DNA of 64,000 nt from Chara braunii (GCA_003427395.1 BFEA01000024.1:4710375-4774374); one strand, 5' to 3'. Counted from the first letter of the stretch, positions 33,331 through 44,281 are shown. The notes: generated by a model not told the origin, from the letters alone. A program made the numbers and translations.

Positions 33331-33689
33331 GGCCCCAGCCTTGCAGAAAGATTTTGTCACCACCAACTTCAGATTTCGGGGCCAGGCGGGGCAGGGGACA
33401 GTAGAAAAAATAAAAGCGGCCTCCAAAGTGGTGTCAGCCTAACACCCGCGGCTGATGTGTGGTGTACTGGCGGTTTAACCAAGGTCAATACTAAACTCAA
33501 TCTGGCAGAGCCGAGTGATTCTTTTTTTTTCTTTTTTTTTTTCAGAAACATGAGAACGTTAAGTTTAATGATGATTAATGATGATGCCTTTTCTCTCCAC
33601 AGTCCACGCAGGATTTGCATAATGGGGGTCTTTCCGGAACCCCGAGTGATTTTGAGGTACTCATTACTGAACTCCTTTGTGCCTTGATG
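33331..33689. other. non-coding flank
   Basis: Unique sequence after element 3 with T-rich tracts near 33520-33542. No gene seen. Confidence 0.5.
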
Positions 33690-33922
33690 AGAGCTGCACG
33701 AGGAACGCCTAGTGAGCGTGACTCATCAGCTCGAAGCCTCATGCTGATTACGTCCCTACCTTTTGTAACACTGCTCGTCGCTCCGACCAATTGAATGGTT
33801 TGGTGAAGTGTCTGGTCAGCCATCAGCTGTTTCCCCCTCGGGGCGCTGTGAGAAGTTCATTGAACCTTGTCATTCAGAGGAAGGAGAAGTCGTAATAAGG
33901 TTTCCGTAGTTGAACCAGGAAA
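33690..33922 (+). pseudogene. degenerate 3' end of nuclear 18S rRNA
   Basis: Contains, in correct order, the conserved end of eukaryotic small-subunit rRNA: ACGAGGAACGCCTAGTGAGC, CTCATCAGCTCG, GATTACGTCCCT, CCAATTGAATGGTTTGGTGA, GAGGAAGGAGAAGTCGTAA and GGTTTCCGTAG. It has many substitutions and small insertions, for example extra bases after CAGCTCG and TAATAAGG for TAACAAGG, and lacks the rest of 18S and any ITS. A functional gene would be near-perfect here, so this is a dispersed, old fragment. The match rests on remembered consensus blocks. Confidence 0.85.
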
Positions 33923-36171
33923 AGCAAAACTTCAAACATGTCTGATCAGACCATGCAGAATAGACAAGGATGCATGCATCTATCAGCAACAACGCAGAAT
34001 ATAGAAGTTACTCTGTAAGGTCCCACCTCACCACTGAGAACACGATTTGAGAAAGCATGCATCTCTGATCAGGTCAAGCTTTAAAATTGACAGCTCAACG
34101 TGTGTGGTCTTGGAGTGCAAATGCAATAGATAACAAACCTAGCACTTAGAGAGTGAATGATATGAAACTCAGCTCAGCTGTGAGGGCCCTTTTTGTCGAC
34201 ACAACTCTATTCATCCAGGCGGGCAGGGAAAGAAAATTGACAAAGACTGAAACGGCCAGTCGCTACAAGGACTCGCAACCGCGGTCAGACGAAGGACAGC
34301 ACAGGCTGAGGCTAAAGTCACTAGCCAGCGGTCCCCACCACTGGGCACCATCACTCTCAAAGACATGGTCCATTTCTCATCTCACCTACCAAACAGAGGT
34401 GAAATTTGGCGGTTTTTTGTCCTTGTGTCAAAAGGGGCTATTCATGGCAGAAATAGCTTGATGATACAGTAAGGCCTTATGAAGGCTAAGGTTGAGGGTT
34501 CAAACCCGTTTTGCTGCTCGCCCGCTTCGCTGCCCTGCCAATGGAGCCGACACCACCCACTTCCATCAAACCAAAACACGAAACAAGTGCGCTACGGTTA
34601 CTACACAGCTGACTTTATTCTCGAAAGAATTTGACTTTGTGTACCTGCCTGTTGGCAGAAAGTAAGACACGTTTTAACTGTCATAACCTGATGAGCAGAT
34701 CAAGCGTCTGGCACCTGATGGCCACCACATTGTGAGATTTTGCAACCTTGGGGGACACAACCGCCGCTGAGCGCTCATCTTTCCCACCCACCTAGTCAGC
34801 TGTGTAGCATATCTGCTATCCCGTATAAGTTTTTTCGTGCTCTTGACTTGATGGAAGTGTACCTACGTTTGGGACACACGGCAGGTCTCAGGTCCTCTGA
34901 CGCCCTGGCTGCGGTCAGTAAAAAAAAACCGTATGACTTGCTTCCTGTTCTCGATTTGGTTGAAGGGCACCTAAGGCCTACTTTCGGGGCACAGCAGGTC
35001 TCGTTCCCCTGAGGCCCTCGCTGCAGTACGTCAAAGAGTTTTGCATCCTTATGTGGCTGGATACCACTCTATTCCGCCCTGCAAAAGCATTACCGTAGTA
35101 GCTTCGCCGAATGGAGTTTTCCAAACCTGCCTGGACATTTCCACAGGGAGCAATGGCATGCCACATATAACTCGTACATGTGTTCAAGGGGGTACGTGAT
35201 CTGGGACAACAGAAAGGCACAAAATAGCATTACGGCCTTGAGATGTTATCATCTCATCTAATCGGCCCTAGGTAATTCAGAATTGTAGTATTTCACTCAT
35301 CTGTTGCTGGTAGAGTTTGAACTCGGGGCTCTATTTGAACAGTTCATTGCCTCTGTGGACGCCTGTTTTCCTTAGCAAATCACAATGTTCCTTCTGCCTT
35401 CGGGCGTGTAACTTAAAACAAGGTAGTAAGGGGCTACAGTTGCCTTCTGCAACTGACTGGTATTCGAACAGATGCCCACAAGAGGGCATTTCGATTGCAT
35501 TCATAGATGTCCGTTTTCTTCACGTAAATAACAGTTTGCCTTATATTTTCGGGTGTAACCCCCGGGCTCACTCATGTCAAAACAACGCTGCAGGGTGTAA
35601 GAACATCCTTTCAAACCACCACCACACAAGCGGCATGTCCCAAGCATATATACAGGGGCTGCGGTGGTTATCTTCGGTAGCGGATTATCCTTGCAGGCAG
35701 GCAAAAAGGGCCCTCACAGCTGACAATGACCGACATTCAGTCAGACAGATACCAGTTCGGATACATTGGGGCTTTAAAGGCACTTCGTGGGGTCATCACG
35801 GGCAATCTCCTTTGTTCTTTTCTTACTGACATGTATGGTGTACAACCCCAGTTGTCCAGATGCAGGTAACAGCCACGCCCACTCGCATACGAAGGCAGGT
35901 GCACGTCCACTCACATACGACCGGAGGAGCGAAAGAAAAAGGGAAAAAAAGTGCGTAAGCCTTCCCACTGGGCATGAAAAGACAGGAAAGAACGAGAGGT
36001 GGATAGCATTTATGTTATTTTTTTTAGCTCGTTATATTTCCACACGAAAAGTGGGCAGCATCTAGAACTGTGACCATGCAGACGGGTGGTAATAAGGGGG
36101 ACAAGCACGACAGAAGGCAGACTGGGGGATGATGGGGTGATAACAAAACAGAGCTAGCTGGGCGTAGTTAC
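33923..36171. other. intergenic region
   Basis: No convincing gene. It holds a B-box-like GGGTTCAAACCCG at about 34492, a diverged tandem duplication at 34828-35035, and short unique segments. It lies downstream of the large minus-strand exon at 36172-43257, so further exons of that gene may be hidden here. Confidence 0.45.
34828..35035. repeat. diverged tandem duplication, unit about 105 bases
   Basis: Two adjacent stretches share CTTGACTTGATGGAAG / CTCGATTTGGTTGAAG, then GGCAGGTCTC / AGCAGGTCTC, then GCCCTGGCTGCGGT / GCCCTCGCTGCAGT, each followed by A-rich bases. Visible but diverged. Confidence 0.6.
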
Positions 36172-36176
36172 TCACC
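36171..36176 (-). other. probable splice donor ending the large exon
   Basis: On the minus strand the exon reads ...GGTGGCTG followed by GTGAGTAACT. The donor matches the GTRAGT consensus, and the apparent stop TGA is created by reading into it. Confidence 0.6.
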
Positions 36177-39100
36177 AGCCACCGCCGTTGCGTGCGATGA
36201 CCCCATCTTGCCATTGATGACCGGCGGGACCCCCTTCTTGCCACTGCTGATTAGTGGAGGAACCTCTTGACACCTCGGGTCCTCCTCTACTATCCCCGGG
36301 CTTTCTGTCAGCTGTCAAGCTCATCGGGGAAACCTCACCTACAGAAGAATTCTCTGCAGATGGTTCGTCCCCATATCTACTAAAATCCGGGAGAGCGGAT
36401 CGTAGTAAATCGTCAGCATATTCTTCTCGTCGAGCTCGCTCCCTGCATTTCCTCGCCAAGCTCCGATTGTGTAGATAGAACACCTCCACAGCTAGCTCTC
36501 TCGACCTCTGCCTCTCTCGTGTTCTCTGCCCGGCAATCGGCCCACTGCAACTTTTGGCCTCACACCGAGCACTGACACTGATCTCCTCGTCCAGCCGACG
36601 TTCCCCAGGTTGCAGCTTCCATGCATCGTCTAACTCGGCCCTCATCTTTGCAAGACGGTCCCAAGCTGATGTAATATTCGCCTTTTGGGCCGATTCGGCC
36701 AATAGGTGGGTGAAATTAGGCACAAGCTCTTCGATCTCCATCCCCATAGCTTGCGATTCCGCCTTAGTTCTTTCGGACAGAGGACTGTGTTCCGTAGTCG
36801 TCAGTTCAGGCGTGGTGATCAACCCTGCTTCTTCCTCTTCAACTGCAGCCTCCTTGTCCTTGCCCACGTGGAAGGCCTTATTCTGCTCAACGACATCAGT
36901 CCTTAGTCTTGCTGGCTGGTGTGGTTGCTTCTCGTTGCGACCGGCTCTGTCGTCAATCGAAGCTTGCACTCTGATATCTGAGTCTGGATTCGACACGTCA
37001 TCTGCAAGATCACCGTGGACATGTCCCCCGATCTCCGCCAGCTGTACTTGCTTCTCGTTGCGACCGGCTCTGTCGTCAATCGAAGCTTGCACTCTGATAT
37101 CCGAGTCTGCATTCGACACGTCATCGACTGCAAGATCACCGTGGACATGTCCCTCGATCTCCGCCAGCTGGGAGGGCGCTCCGCGCTTCGAGTCATTCGG
37201 ATCCCCATTCATGCGGAGCAGATGCGCAGATCCGGGTGCTCCGTCGCTGACAGACACGTGAGCAAAGTTTCCACCATCGCCGCGGGGAGCCCCAGACATC
37301 GCTTGGCATTCACCGCCGATTTTATCAACCGTATTTCGTCCCTGATCTTCACGCAACCAACCCCCGCGGGTCTCTGTTTCTTCCTTGTCAGCCTGCCCCC
37401 CCTGAACAACACCCTGCTCCCAGTGGTTGTTGTCTGTGCCAGTGGCCACGTCTCGGCAGGTGGTGCTTTGCTCTCCAGCCCCATCAATTGCCATTGTTGT
37501 TCTTCCGCTCCTTCTGGATCCGCTTTCGTCGTCACCAACAAATCCACCACCATCACCTCCTAATATCGGTCTGTTCTCTGTCATTTGTCCAGACCGGCCG
37601 GCGGCTACGGGCTCAACCTCGGCTTCGCGACAAGTTCCGACCTCGTCGTCGAGGACGCGGTCGCCATGGTGGCGTTCACCGGTGGCCGCCACGTGGACGG
37701 TTTCCGGAAGCCAGGAATAGTCGGTGGCGTCCCTACTCCTGCCGGCGGCAACAAGCTCCTCGACGACGGAGCTATGCGCTGCAGGTCGGTCTCGATCTCC
37801 GCCAGCCGCTCGTTCCCCCTCGAACTCGACCAGCGTGCCCGACTCCGCCTCCTCCATATATCGATTTCTTGTCCCACTGCTACCCCTCCCTTGGACATCT
37901 TCCGAGGCTTCAGAGAACGAGACGGCTTCTTCTGAAGAGGAAGCGCTAGAGCCTGCCGTGTCCTCCATAGCTGCCGACGCCATCGTCGAGCAGCTCGGCG
38001 CAGCAGCACGTCCCTCAGAGGGGGGAATCGCAACCCCGCCCAATCCATTCTCCTCCTCTGTCATGGTCTCTTTTGCCAAGGCCCCTGGGATCTCCGGCTT
38101 TGGTCCGGCGGCAAAATGACCAACCTCGGCAGCTGCGGAGTTGCCCGCGGAGACGTCCTCCCCTGAACGGACAAATCCCTGCTGCACGCTAGCTATATCC
38201 TGCACAGTGGCGGGTGTCCATTTCGTTCCTGCCAACAGCGAGACGCTGTTGCCCCCGTCCCGCTGCGAGCAGGGATCGCCATCGTCGGCCGCCGTCGACA
38301 TAGACGATGATGAGAATACCCTTCGTGATGCTGAACGCTGCCATTGTTTCGACGAGGAATGCCCTGACTCAACGACAACAAGCTCGCGCTCCTGCTCCTC
38401 GTGCTCCTCCTGGTCGTCCTCGCGGTGGTGTTGATGCTGGTGATCCGGCCCTTCGACCTTTTCCAGCTCGTTCGCACCATTTGGATCTGACCGTCGAAAA
38501 TAACCGGCCGATACTGTCATGCCAGGCTCAGTCACACACGGGGACGCCTTTGCATTCATGTGACCGAGCTCATCGTCTTGTTCGTCGTCTCCTCCCGCTC
38601 CTTCTCCTCCTCCTCTTCCTCCTTCTCGCCTTCCGATAAAACCATAATCTTCCCCATCATCACGCTCCACGTAGCCATACAGCTCGCCATATCTCGACGT
38701 AAGATCGATTTCTCCACTCGGTATCACGGCCGCGGCAGCTATGGCCAGCCCGGCCGACGTAGCCGTCAGCCGACCGGCCTCTTCTCGCATTGTCCTAATG
38801 GAAGAATCGGAATAATCACATGCACTCAGCGGGCTTCCTCCACCCGCTGCTTCTGCTGCATTTCGATGCTGCAGCAGAGCTGGACTTCCGCGGACAGCGC
38901 AGTCTGCCGTGTCGTCTCGAAAGCTCGTCTCTTTGTGTCCTTTACCCGGCGCGTACGCAGCGGATGTTGCTGTGGTGGTCCCCTCCCGTCCTAGTAGACA
39001 AGTGGCTGCTAGTTCTTCTCTACATATCACATCGCTGAGGCGATTGCTTTGCCGCCGAGAATGTGGATAGCGGGGAGAGTAGGATCGCAGGAGGGCATCA

Positions 39101-42100
39101 GGAGAAATTGAGGGCGTATCCTCCTCTTCTTCATCCTCCTCCTCCTCCTCCTCTCGATGGCGAATCTCACAAGAACTAGCAGCACTAATAGCCATCTCGC
39201 CAGCTACCCACCGTCCGCTTTCTGGCGAACAGCTGATCCCCCGTCCATCGTCCTGCAGGTTGGAGGATCGAAGCGCCGCCTCTTCTTCTAAAGAGTAGGG
39301 CGGCGAAAAGCAATAGCTGTAGGACGACCTCAAGTCGATAGCCTGGTCGCCGGACTCCAGCGAAGGCAATGCGTGCTCCTGCTCCTCATTGATTCGATGA
39401 CAGTAACAGCTGGGAGAAGGGGCGAAGGGAGAGCGTGTGGAGGTGGCGTTACTTTGCGAGTAACCGTTATGAGAGTTTTGCAGCCGAACACTAGCAGATT
39501 TCATTTGCCGTTTTGACGAGTCAGAAGCAGTAGCGGTAGCGTTGCCGGCTGTACGATCCGTTTCTGGATCGCCGACGGCTCGATCCTCCACATCAGTGGT
39601 GGGTGCATCATCATCTCTCTGGGCGCCAGAACGAGGAGGAGGAGGAGCAGGCGAGCGGGAATGGGAATTCGAGGACTCCACCGGGCGAGCGTGAGAGCTT
39701 GCCAGGCCCGCGGCGTTCCTGTGCATACGGGCCCGACCCCGATCGTGGTGCCTGTCATCCCATGATGTCGCACTGCTTTCCCTAAGCCCCCCCTCCGCCC
39801 CTCTTTGTGAATGATGAATACAATGACCAGCGCCTCCTGCTCCAGCTCCTCGCGAAGAGAAAGCAGTGGAGCCGAATGAGATGGAGTTGGCGGAGGAGGT
39901 GGAGGTGGTTTTGGGACCACCAGCGGTTCCGCGAGCCTTCGCCACAGCTAGCCTGCCGTTAATCGGAATATCTTCGGCCGGCATACGTTTGTGAATCTCG
40001 CACAGTCGGAACTGACGCGGGGCGGCAAGCTCCATGTGCGGCGGAGCACCGACCATCCTGCCGGTCATTGTTCTCACTCCGTATCCCGCGCTAGGGCTCA
40101 CGAGAACGTGCAGTGGACTGCTCAGGCGCGCGCTTGCGCTCACCCCCATCCCCACATCGACCCCCCCGGTTCCGCCACTTGCTTGCCGGTGTTGCGCACC
40201 GTTGACGAATGCGCTAGTTACCGACGCCGACGACGACAAGCTGGCACTGGCGGCGGCTAAGTACGAAGAGGAGGCTGGCTGCACCACGACATTCTGCTTC
40301 CCCCGCGCTGTCCTCCCTGCAGCAGAAGAGCCTCTCGAGTCTAAACCACGAGTCCTGGAGGAGTCGACACTTACGCTCCTAGGCCGGGAGGGCACTGCTG
40401 CACTCCTCGCTCTCGTACTAAGGTCGCCGGGCGTCCCCGCTCCTCTCGGGGTTCTCCCCGTGCTTTGGGCTCTGATGCCGCCACTCCTCCCGCCGCCTGG
40501 CTGACGGGACGCGAAGGAACCATTCGTAGTTGAATTGCTCGCATCGCCTGCCCCTTCTCTCCCTTGCCCCCGACCGGCGCTCTCCGACCTCGTCCTCGAA
40601 ACCGGCCTACCACCCACACTAACACTCCGCCTGTTAGCCGTGGCAGAAGCCGCACTATCCGTATTCGCCGGAGCAGCGGCGCTGCCGCGGCTCCTACCGT
40701 TGATTTGCCAACCGCGTCCTCTCCCACCTCCATTTCCCCCATCCCCCGGAACATCACCTCCCCCTCTACCTCTCCCCCTCCCACCACCGCCAACCGTCCC
40801 GGCAACACTGCTCCCCAAGCTTGTCGGCGATGCTGCTCCTGCATCCCCCTCAGGCCGTCGAACGACTCTCGCCGAACCCACGCTGACACTGCGTGTCGGT
40901 TCGTTCCTCCTCACCGCATTTCTTAACCCCACGGGACTCGGGCTCAATGCTCGCACACACCCTCTTCCTCCTGCACATGCAGCCCTTCCGGAAACCAGCA
41001 CCGAGGCCGCATTTCGTCCGATGACCAGCGGTTCCGTCTCCCCCCTTTTCACCGCGCGTCCTCGGCTTCCGGACGAGCCAGCATTCCCTACCGAACCACT
41101 CCCTGACCTCCTCGGAGTCGCTCGGTCGGCATCGCTTCCCCTTCTCTGCTCCACGTGCGCTTTCTCCCGTCGTAGAGGGCTAACAAGAGCATCTTCCGCA
41201 GGAGCAACAGCGGCCGGGCCAGTTGACATCCGGCGATTCTGCGGAGTGCCCCGTCCTTTTCGTACGGTCGAGTCTCCTCCCGGAGCGCTACCTCCTTGTT
41301 CTGCTCTTGCTCCTCTCTCTCCTTTCGAAACCGGCTGCCTAAATACAGTGTCCCCTGGCTTTCTTGCAAAGGACCCGCTCTCTGCTCGGATATCGCCGTG
41401 CCGCTTCTGAATGTCCATCAGCTTCTCGTCAAGAGCAGACAGCTCGTCGACCAATTCCTTCTCCATACCAAGCACGATATCGGCTTCCAGGTCGGCAACC
41501 ACATCTGCACGGGGGAGCCGGGTCAACGAAGGACGGGGAGGGGGTTCACCCGCCGCACTCTCCCCTGCCCATGATTGGGCTTCCTGCTCTGCATTTGCCA
41601 TAACCGTTTCCTCTGGAACCACGGTCGCGGTTGCCCATTTGGAGCCAATCACCCCTCCTCCCCCTCCCAACCCGGCGGCTACTCCACCGGTCTTGGGTCC
41701 GACGGCGCCAGGCTGAGCTCGTTGTCCTCCATTTTCGTCATTGCCGCCAATCGAGACTAGCAGGCGAGCTTTTGCTGGGCTCGAACGCTTATCGTTGGAG
41801 TCCCGAGCTGGCTTACTTTTGCTGCTAATCCTCTTGTTCCCCGCATCCTTCCGGCCTCCCCCATCCTTTCCCTCTCTCCCTTTCGCCACCCCACGCCCTG
41901 AGCTTTTCCTCACCTCCACGGACATCGTTCCGCCCTTATTATTTTCCGTCAAGGAACCCTTCCGCATGGCCTTGCTTCCAGCGCTAGCCTGACTAACATG
42001 ATGATGGCTAACGGAGCTGCCGACACTCGTACGGTCACGATCATCTCCTCCTCCTCCTCCTCCTTCTCCTCCTCCTCCTCCATGTTTCCCGTCAGTCGAG

Positions 42101-43257
42101 GCCACAACGCGTCGCAAGGAATGGCGTCCGATACCTTCCCTGGTCCTCAGTGCTCGCCCTCCCGCCACGTCCACCCAGAGCCCCTTTTCGTCCATGTAAC
42201 TGGCGGTGCAGGAGATACCAACAGACTCGCTACTGTTCGAGCTAACAATGCCCATGCTTCCCGCACCCATGGAAGGCGTGCTCTCCCCTCCATAGAACAA
42301 GTAGGGATCATAGCTGCTTGAGCTCGAAGTCTCGCCATCCTCAAGATGCTTGGGCACCCCCACTCTCCTCACTGCCGACGAGAACACCCCGCTTCCTGCC
42401 GAAAACTCCCCGTCCGTACTTGCGACCTCTTCGTCGTCCTCCTCTTCCTCTTCTTCATCCTCCTCCTCATCACCGTCGTCCTCTTCATCTCCGTCTCCAT
42501 CCCCATCTTCGTTGTCCACAAAGGACCCGCTCAAGTCCATCCTCCAGCTCAATGTCCTGTCCCGCTCGAAAACGGCATTGCTCCACACAATTTCCTCCCC
42601 CGACGTCGAGACGGACGAAGCACCACCAGTCTGGGCGAGATAGGACCTCCGCCGCTCTCTCCTCCTCCGCGCCTCCTCTTCGGTCTCCAGGCCATCCTCC
42701 AGAAACTCGTCGTCGTCATCCTCATCATCTCCAACCCCAGTAGGCCCATTCCCCCGGGGCCTGAAGAACCTCCTACCTCCTCGTGATTTACCACCTTGTG
42801 GTCGTGCATCTCTTCCCTTCCCCTTAGCGAAAGACATCAAGTCGACAAGATGGGATTTCGAACGAGCGAAGATATGGTGCTGTGACTGATTACGAGGAGG
42901 AAAGCTAGAACGACTTTCGTTACGGCTATTGCTTGGCTTCAGAATCTTCTTATTATGGCTATTGCTATGGTTACTGTTACTACTTACAGCTCCCTGGACA
43001 GCCGCAGAATGCTCGGTCCCGTTCTCATCCCCAGTGAACCATCCGACCTTTGCTCCGTCCTGAAGACCAGACTGCAGACTGCCATCGCTCCGGCTATGTC
43101 CCCTTCCGATTCCTCCACCACCACGTGAAACGCCCAGTCCACCTAGCATGCCCCCACCACCTTCATCGCCTCCACCTCCTCCTTTCTGGGACACGTTCTC
43201 CTGCATACCAATGGGAGATGCATGTTCCACATCCCCAGTGTAGTAGACTCCCCCCAT
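36172..43257 (-). CDS. very large disordered protein exon, 2361 residues, function unknown
   Basis: A 7.1-kb frame without stops, starting MGGVYYTGDVEHASPIGMQE. Composition is extreme: Gly, Ser, Arg and Glu/Asp runs. Notable parts: a Gly-rich N terminus; a long acidic run near residues 255-275 (DEEEDEEEEEEDDEEVASTD); a helical stretch near 600-640 (LEADIVLGMEKELVDELSAL); a basic Arg/Gly/Ser region (700-1000); AAPRQFRLCEIHKRMPAEDI near 1080; a tandemly repeated 41-residue unit near 2030-2110; and a helical C-terminal part with LAESAQKANITSAWDRLAKM and FYLHNRSLARKCRERARREE. No membrane or catalytic motif. The final TGG and TGA codons lie in CTG|GTGAGTAAC, a consensus splice donor, so the frame is most likely one giant exon and the protein continues downstream. 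The family is not recognised. A CT microsatellite lies just upstream. Confidence 0.78.
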   Translation of the reverse strand: MGGVYYTGDVEHASPIGMQENVSQKGGGGGDEGGGGMLGGLGVSRGGGGIGRGHSRSDGSLQSGLQDGAKVGWFTGDENGTEHSAAVQGAVSSNSNHSNSHNKKILKPSNSRNESRSSFPPRNQSQHHIFARSKSHLVDLMSFAKGKGRDARPQGGKSRGGRRFFRPRGNGPTGVGDDEDDDDEFLEDGLETEEEARRRRERRRSYLAQTGGASSVSTSGEEIVWSNAVFERDRTLSWRMDLSGSFVDNEDGDGDGDEEDDGDEEEDEEEEEEDDEEVASTDGEFSAGSGVFSSAVRRVGVPKHLEDGETSSSSSYDPYLFYGGESTPSMGAGSMGIVSSNSSESVGISCTASYMDEKGLWVDVAGGRALRTREGIGRHSLRRVVASTDGKHGGGGGEGGGGGGDDRDRTSVGSSVSHHHVSQASAGSKAMRKGSLTENNKGGTMSVEVRKSSGRGVAKGREGKDGGGRKDAGNKRISSKSKPARDSNDKRSSPAKARLLVSIGGNDENGGQRAQPGAVGPKTGGVAAGLGGGGGVIGSKWATATVVPEETVMANAEQEAQSWAGESAAGEPPPRPSLTRLPRADVVADLEADIVLGMEKELVDELSALDEKLMDIQKRHGDIRAESGSFARKPGDTVFRQPVSKGERGARAEQGGSAPGGDSTVRKGRGTPQNRRMSTGPAAVAPAEDALVSPLRREKAHVEQRRGSDADRATPRRSGSGSVGNAGSSGSRGRAVKRGETEPLVIGRNAASVLVSGRAACAGGRGCVRALSPSPVGLRNAVRRNEPTRSVSVGSARVVRRPEGDAGAASPTSLGSSVAGTVGGGGRGRGRGGGDVPGDGGNGGGRGRGWQINGRSRGSAAAPANTDSAASATANRRSVSVGGRPVSRTRSESAGRGQGREGAGDASNSTTNGSFASRQPGGGRSGGIRAQSTGRTPRGAGTPGDLSTRARSAAVPSRPRSVSVDSSRTRGLDSRGSSAAGRTARGKQNVVVQPASSSYLAAASASLSSSASVTSAFVNGAQHRQASGGTGGVDVGMGVSASARLSSPLHVLVSPSAGYGVRTMTGRMVGAPPHMELAAPRQFRLCEIHKRMPAEDIPINGRLAVAKARGTAGGPKTTSTSSANSISFGSTAFSSRGAGAGGAGHCIHHSQRGAEGGLRESSATSWDDRHHDRGRARMHRNAAGLASSHARPVESSNSHSRSPAPPPPRSGAQRDDDAPTTDVEDRAVGDPETDRTAGNATATASDSSKRQMKSASVRLQNSHNGYSQSNATSTRSPFAPSPSCYCHRINEEQEHALPSLESGDQAIDLRSSYSYCFSPPYSLEEEAALRSSNLQDDGRGISCSPESGRWVAGEMAISAASSCEIRHREEEEEEDEEEEDTPSISPDALLRSYSPRYPHSRRQSNRLSDVICREELAATCLLGREGTTTATSAAYAPGKGHKETSFRDDTADCAVRGSPALLQHRNAAEAAGGGSPLSACDYSDSSIRTMREEAGRLTATSAGLAIAAAAVIPSGEIDLTSRYGELYGYVERDDGEDYGFIGRREGGRGGGEGAGGDDEQDDELGHMNAKASPCVTEPGMTVSAGYFRRSDPNGANELEKVEGPDHQHQHHREDDQEEHEEQERELVVVESGHSSSKQWQRSASRRVFSSSSMSTAADDGDPCSQRDGGNSVSLLAGTKWTPATVQDIASVQQGFVRSGEDVSAGNSAAAEVGHFAAGPKPEIPGALAKETMTEEENGLGGVAIPPSEGRAAAPSCSTMASAAMEDTAGSSASSSEEAVSFSEASEDVQGRGSSGTRNRYMEEAESGTLVEFEGERAAGGDRDRPAAHSSVVEELVAAGRSRDATDYSWLPETVHVAATGERHHGDRVLDDEVGTCREAEVEPVAAGRSGQMTENRPILGGDGGGFVGDDESGSRRSGRTTMAIDGAGEQSTTCRDVATGTDNNHWEQGVVQGGQADKEETETRGGWLREDQGRNTVDKIGGECQAMSGAPRGDGGNFAHVSVSDGAPGSAHLLRMNGDPNDSKRGAPSQLAEIEGHVHGDLAVDDVSNADSDIRVQASIDDRAGRNEKQVQLAEIGGHVHGDLADDVSNPDSDIRVQASIDDRAGRNEKQPHQPARLRTDVVEQNKAFHVGKDKEAAVEEEEAGLITTPELTTTEHSPLSERTKAESQAMGMEIEELVPNFTHLLAESAQKANITSAWDRLAKMRAELDDAWKLQPGERRLDEEISVSARCEAKSCSGPIAGQRTRERQRSRELAVEVFYLHNRSLARKCRERARREEYADDLLRSALPDFSRYGDEPSAENSSVGEVSPMSLTADRKPGDSRGGPEVSRGSSTNQQWQEGGPAGHQWQDGVIARNGGGW
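36925..37170 (-). repeat. in-frame tandem duplication, unit 123 bases
   Basis: Two adjacent copies encode QLAEI(E/G)GHVHGDLA, then SDIRVQASIDDRAGRNEKQ. The unit is 41 codons and the copies are nearly identical, so this is a recent in-frame duplication inside the disordered protein. Confidence 0.95.
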
Positions 43258-43287
43258 TTATCTAAGTACATATCAAAACCTCCATGC

Positions 43288-43289
43288 AG

Positions 43290-43374
<85 letters not shown>
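43288..43374. repeat. (CT)n microsatellite upstream of the large gene
   Basis: About 43 CT units with a CTAT interruption near 43332, about 30 bases upstream of the ATG of the minus-strand gene. In transcript sense it is a GA run in the likely 5' UTR or promoter. Confidence 0.95.
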
Positions 43375-43376
<2 letters not shown>

Positions 43377-43744
43377 TTTTTCTACATTGATGCGATCAAC
43401 AGTCTTCCTATCTCTCCATCTACTCTGCTTGCACACTCACACGAGAACATCGGCGGCCAGGTTGGCCATCCCTGGTCAGCCGCGCGCTAGGAACAGCGCT
43501 AGCAGGCAGGCTCTGGTCTAGTCTTCTCTCCCTAGATGTCCCCGCAGAGCGAACGGACAGCCAGTACGGTACTTACTGCAAAAAAACTATTATTTACTTA
43601 TATGAAGCCTCGTCAAAGAATGTAACATAACAGCTGCTGTAATACAGTACAATGCTTATTACAAAAAACAGATTACATCAGACTATCGAGGTTCAATGAC
43701 CCGACAAAATAGTCTGCTCGACCGAGGTTTGTGCAAAGAGGTTA

Positions 43745-43844
43745 GTTTTCGTGATAAAAAACTAGGTCTTTGCCTTCCCACTCTACGAACTAAAAGTTTT
43801 TGTGATAAAAAACTAGGTCTTTGCCTTCCCCGGCCACGAACAAA
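43745..43844. repeat. tandem duplication, unit about 51 bases
   Basis: GTGATAAAAAACTAGGTCTT followed by TGCCTTCCC occurs at about 43751 and again at about 43802, with diverged spacers. Confidence 0.88.
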
Positions 43845-44244
43845 AGTACTATCAATGGACACAGGTGGGCGGCTGATGGGAAAAGAGGTGTCGAGCTCAT
43901 TCGTTTGCCGCCCAAGTATCCATCGATGGCTGAAAAGGGCTTCAGGTGCATGGAGTCGATATGAAGATGGATGTTCAACAGCAGTGGCCAATAACTCAAG
44001 CGCAGCGTTCGGAAGGATTTCGATGCTGCTGCTGAAGGGAGAACAGGGCAGTACGCACGGGCTGAGGGACGATTCCGTGCACCCGTGTCCTCGAGGCGAC
44101 ATCGCGGGAAATACACCGTGTCCGTCACTGCAACGGACCGTAACAATAGCCAAGTGTGAAAAAGGGGAAAGAGGAGGAGGAGGAGGAGGCGAGACTGTGA
44201 ATTCCAGCCGACGAGTCCGCCGCACACAAAGCCCCCGACTACGT

Positions 44245-44281
44245 AGAACGCGGCGAGAGAGAGAGAGAGAGAGAGAGAGAG
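44245..44281. repeat. (GA)n microsatellite
   Basis: About 17 GA units. Seen directly. Confidence 0.95.

Noticed and set aside
34453-34520. tRNA gene around GGGTTCAAACCCG
   Set aside because: Perfect T-arm-like sequence but no acceptor stem, anticodon arm or clear A-box; kept only as a B-box-like note.
38560-42800. Many plus-strand frames of 90-290 residues over the giant exon
   Set aside because: Shadows of the minus-strand coding sequence, Pro/Ser/Leu-rich because they are the complement of Gly/Glu/Arg codons.
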